From Acinetobacter sp. NCu2D-2 (lineage in GTDB: Bacteria; Pseudomonadota; Gammaproteobacteria; Pseudomonadales; Moraxellaceae), in contig NZ_CP015594.1 of assembly GCF_001647675.1 (NCBI RefSeq), forward strand, positions 744,001-808,000: 64,000 nucleotides of DNA. Reading direction: 5' to 3'. Under the pieces are notes generated by a model. The model saw only the letters and a program-made list of their open reading frames with translations, was not told the DNA's origin and ran no database searches. Below are positions 62,256 to 64,000 of the stretch, one piece after another; position 1 is the stretch's first letter, and every line of letters starts with the position of its first letter. The translations under genes and the position numbers were made by a program.

Positions 62256-63032
62256 TTAATCGAAGCGATAGATATCCATGCCTAGAGCGCCCATCGTAAA
62301 ACTGCTGTGTACTAAGCTAAAGCGCGTGCCAGTGCCCATTGAAAAGAACAGTGGAGCAAAGTGTTCAAGTGTAGGGTGATTGCGTTGAACATGTGGAATA
62401 GTGGTCCAATCTAAAATCGCATCAACATCATTATGGCTAAGTTTATTCACCACATAATTTCTAAAACTAGATGCCCATTCAGGCACAATACTAGTATCAC
62501 CAGTACGAGTTAACTCACGCAGATTGTGAGTAATACTCCCTGAACCAATCAGTAGAATTTGCTGTTCACGTAGGGGTGCCAGTGTCTGTCCAATCTTATA
62601 TATATCATCTGAAGTCATCGACATTGGTAGTGAAATTTCAACCACAGGAATGTCGGCTTCTGGATACATATGTAAGAGTGGCATCCAAACCCCATGATCA
62701 CGTGGGCGGGTACTATTGGCATGCACAGCAAAACCCGCATCAGATAATAAGCCTAGAATTTTCTCAGAAAGCTCAGGGTTCCCAGGTGCAGGATAACGAA
62801 TTTGATAAAGTTCCTGTGGGAATCCTCTAAAGTCATGCCATGTTTCAGGGCGAATACTGATACTTACTTCTAGTGCGTTACTTTCCCAATGTGCGGACAT
62901 TACTACAATAGCTTGTGGACGTGGAAGATTGATACTTAATCGTTCTAACGCAGGCCCCACTTGTTCAGGGTTAAGCGCCAACATTGGTGAACCATGGGAA
63001 ATGTATAAGCCGGGGAGCGTTTGTAAATTCAT
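62256..63032 (-). CDS. Extradiol ring-cleavage dioxygenase, YgiD/DOPA-dioxygenase type
   Basis: 258-residue LigB-superfamily enzyme like E. coli YgiD (4,5-DOPA extradiol dioxygenase). Metal-ligand regions: LYISHGSPMLAL (His near residue 13), IVVMSAHWES, and LIGSGSITHNL. The fold's end motif GALGMDIYRF is typical. It cleaves catechol-type rings with a divalent metal; the natural substrate in Acinetobacter is unknown. Confidence 0.88.
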   Translation of the reverse strand: MNLQTLPGLYISHGSPMLALNPEQVGPALERLSINLPRPQAIVVMSAHWESNALEVSISIRPETWHDFRGFPQELYQIRYPAPGNPELSEKILGLLSDAGFAVHANSTRPRDHGVWMPLLHMYPEADIPVVEISLPMSMTSDDIYKIGQTLAPLREQQILLIGSGSITHNLRELTRTGDTSIVPEWASSFRNYVVNKLSHNDVDAILDWTTIPHVQRNHPTLEHFAPLFFSMGTGTRFSLVHSSFTMGALGMDIYRFD

Positions 63033-63145
63033 AAGTCAAACCACATCAATCTGATGGATGTATCTTGCAATAAAAGTTAGGGAAATAAGAGTGTATGGCT
63101 AGAATAGACTGTTGCAAATCTAGAACAGGCGTACAAATAAAGTCA

Positions 63146-63628
63146 TCAGCCTGCACGGTGATAAGGGTGGTTATTGTTGATGCTCATTGCACGATAAAGC
63201 TGTTCAATTAACATCACACGAACCATTGGGTGTGGCAAGGTAAGTTTAGACAATGACCAATGCCAAGCTGCAGCTTTACGTACTGCTTCAGAATGACCAT
63301 CAGGGCCACCAATGGCAAGTACAATATCATTGCCTTCTTGCATCCAACCTTTCATGGTTTCGGCAAGTTTTTCTGTACTAAATTCACGTCCACCGACTTC
63401 AAGTGCAATCAGTACCTCATTTTGCTTCATGGCATTTAAGATACTGTCACCCTCAATATTTCGATATTTGAGAATGTCTGCCTCAGAATCATTTTTACCA
63501 CGTTTCGCCATCGGTAATTCAATAATCTGTGTCTGTACAAAAGGTTGTATGCGTTTGAAATAATCTTCAAAACCAGTGAGAACCCAAGCAGGCATTTTTT
63601 GACCAATGGTGAGAATACGAATTTTCAT
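63146..63628 (-). CDS. rlmH: 23S rRNA (pseudouridine(1915)-N3)-methyltransferase
   Basis: 160-residue SPOUT-class methyltransferase. It has MKIRILTIGQKMPAWV at the start, the SAM-knot motif LAIGGPDGHSEAV (about residues 104-116), and the invariant C-terminal RVMLIEQLYRAMSINNNHPYHR. It modifies pseudouridine 1915 in helix 69 of assembled ribosomes. Length is close to E. coli RlmH (155). Confidence 0.96.
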   Translation of the reverse strand: MKIRILTIGQKMPAWVLTGFEDYFKRIQPFVQTQIIELPMAKRGKNDSEADILKYRNIEGDSILNAMKQNEVLIALEVGGREFSTEKLAETMKGWMQEGNDIVLAIGGPDGHSEAVRKAAAWHWSLSKLTLPHPMVRVMLIEQLYRAMSINNNHPYHRAG

Positions 63629-63777
63629 ACAAACTTATTACGGGACAGGATGGGCTATTATAACGGTGAAATACATTTGAATAGAACAATGAAACAATTT
63701 GAAATTGAAAAGCATTTCAGGATGCTGCTTTAATCAACAACTATTAAATTGCTTGCGAATAATGGAATAACTATAAA

Positions 63778-64000
63778 ATGCAAAGCATCATTCCCTTGTT
63801 TTTCAACAGACTTTCTTCGAGTAAATTACTGAGCGTTACGATACTACTCATCAGTTCAATGCTTCCCTCAACCTTTGTATCTGCCAATACACGAACTTTT
63901 GCTCATGCAAAGAATATGCAGTTCTATATGAGTCAGATCGTGAATCCTTCAACACCACGGAATTATCGCAATATTACCGAGTTGAATCGGGTCGCTGCAT
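63778..64000 (+). CDS. Exported protein, start of gene only
   Basis: About 74 codons visible from ATG 63778 to the window edge. A signal peptide is likely (FFNRLSSSKLLSVTILLISSMLPSTFVSA-type hydrophobic core, cleavage near residue 36). The mature beginning, NTRTFAHAKNMQFYMSQIV, is too short to assign a family. It is divergent from rlmH. Confidence 0.6.
   Translation, partial: MQSIIPLFFNRLSSSKLLSVTILLISSMLPSTFVSANTRTFAHAKNMQFYMSQIVNPSTPRNYRNITELNRVAA

Overview
This is a 64 kb chromosomal stretch of an Acinetobacter (Gammaproteobacteria, Moraxellaceae). The base composition is AT-rich. The gene order gltA | sdhCDAB-sucAB-lpd-sucCD, the GTP-type PEP carboxykinase, an ISAba11-type element and Acinetobacter-style REP hairpins all fit that genus. 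I could not run a comparison, so the species is left open.

Layout. 1-9.7 kb: trpS (cut by the window edge), a DUF808 membrane protein, a YpfJ-type metallopeptidase, a CPA1 Na+/H+ antiporter, an alkyltransferase-like DNA-binding protein, tRNA-Met, nadE, a small HExxH protein, and a metal-dependent-hydrolase-like gene broken by one in-frame stop. 9.8-24 kb: a nearly complete TCA-cycle block. gltA faces left, and sdhCDAB, sucAB-lpd and sucCD face right. The 1 kb gltA/sdhC gap carries a perfect Crp-type box, and the 0.7 kb sdhB/sucA gap carries several strong inverted repeats. 24.2-25.3 kb: an intact 1101 bp ISAba11-type element with 13 bp inverted repeats and a 5 bp target duplication. 25.5-33.3 kb: a TorF-type outer-membrane protein, a YqiJ-like membrane protein, cysDN with a REP-like hairpin cluster between the genes, a quinone oxidoreductase, small unknown genes, and tRNA-Leu and tRNA-Cys. 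33.7-43.9 kb: folD, more REP-like repeats, a methyltransferase, a KgtP-like permease, pckG, a lipid-kinase/phosphoesterase pair, and groESL behind a heat-shock-type promoter.

44-50 kb is the most accessory-looking part. It holds an intact IS5-family element, two small convergent genes separated by three perfect 25 bp tandem repeats, a putative HTH regulator, and a divergent 1277-residue surface protein. That protein has a YadA-type C-terminal anchor, but its long passenger lacks recognisable adhesin head repeats. It carries instead a diverged module of about 60-75 residues, seen three times. 50-64 kb: NlpE-like and other lipoproteins, a TauE/SafE permease, rsmD, mrdA (PBP2), a DUF445 protein, adk, nth, a stand-alone RnfB-like ferredoxin, gdhA, a META/DUF4377 lipoprotein, a YgiD-type dioxygenase, rlmH, and a gene cut by the right edge.

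How it fits together. The core is central carbon metabolism: the TCA block, alpha-ketoglutarate uptake (kgtP), gluconeogenesis (pckG), and nitrogen entry through gdhA at 2-oxoglutarate. This suits an organism living on organic acids and amino acids. Strong intrinsic hairpins separate most transcription units. No CRISPR array, prophage, integron, toxin-antitoxin pair or obvious defence system was seen. The strongest candidate for something little described is the surface protein at 45873-49706.
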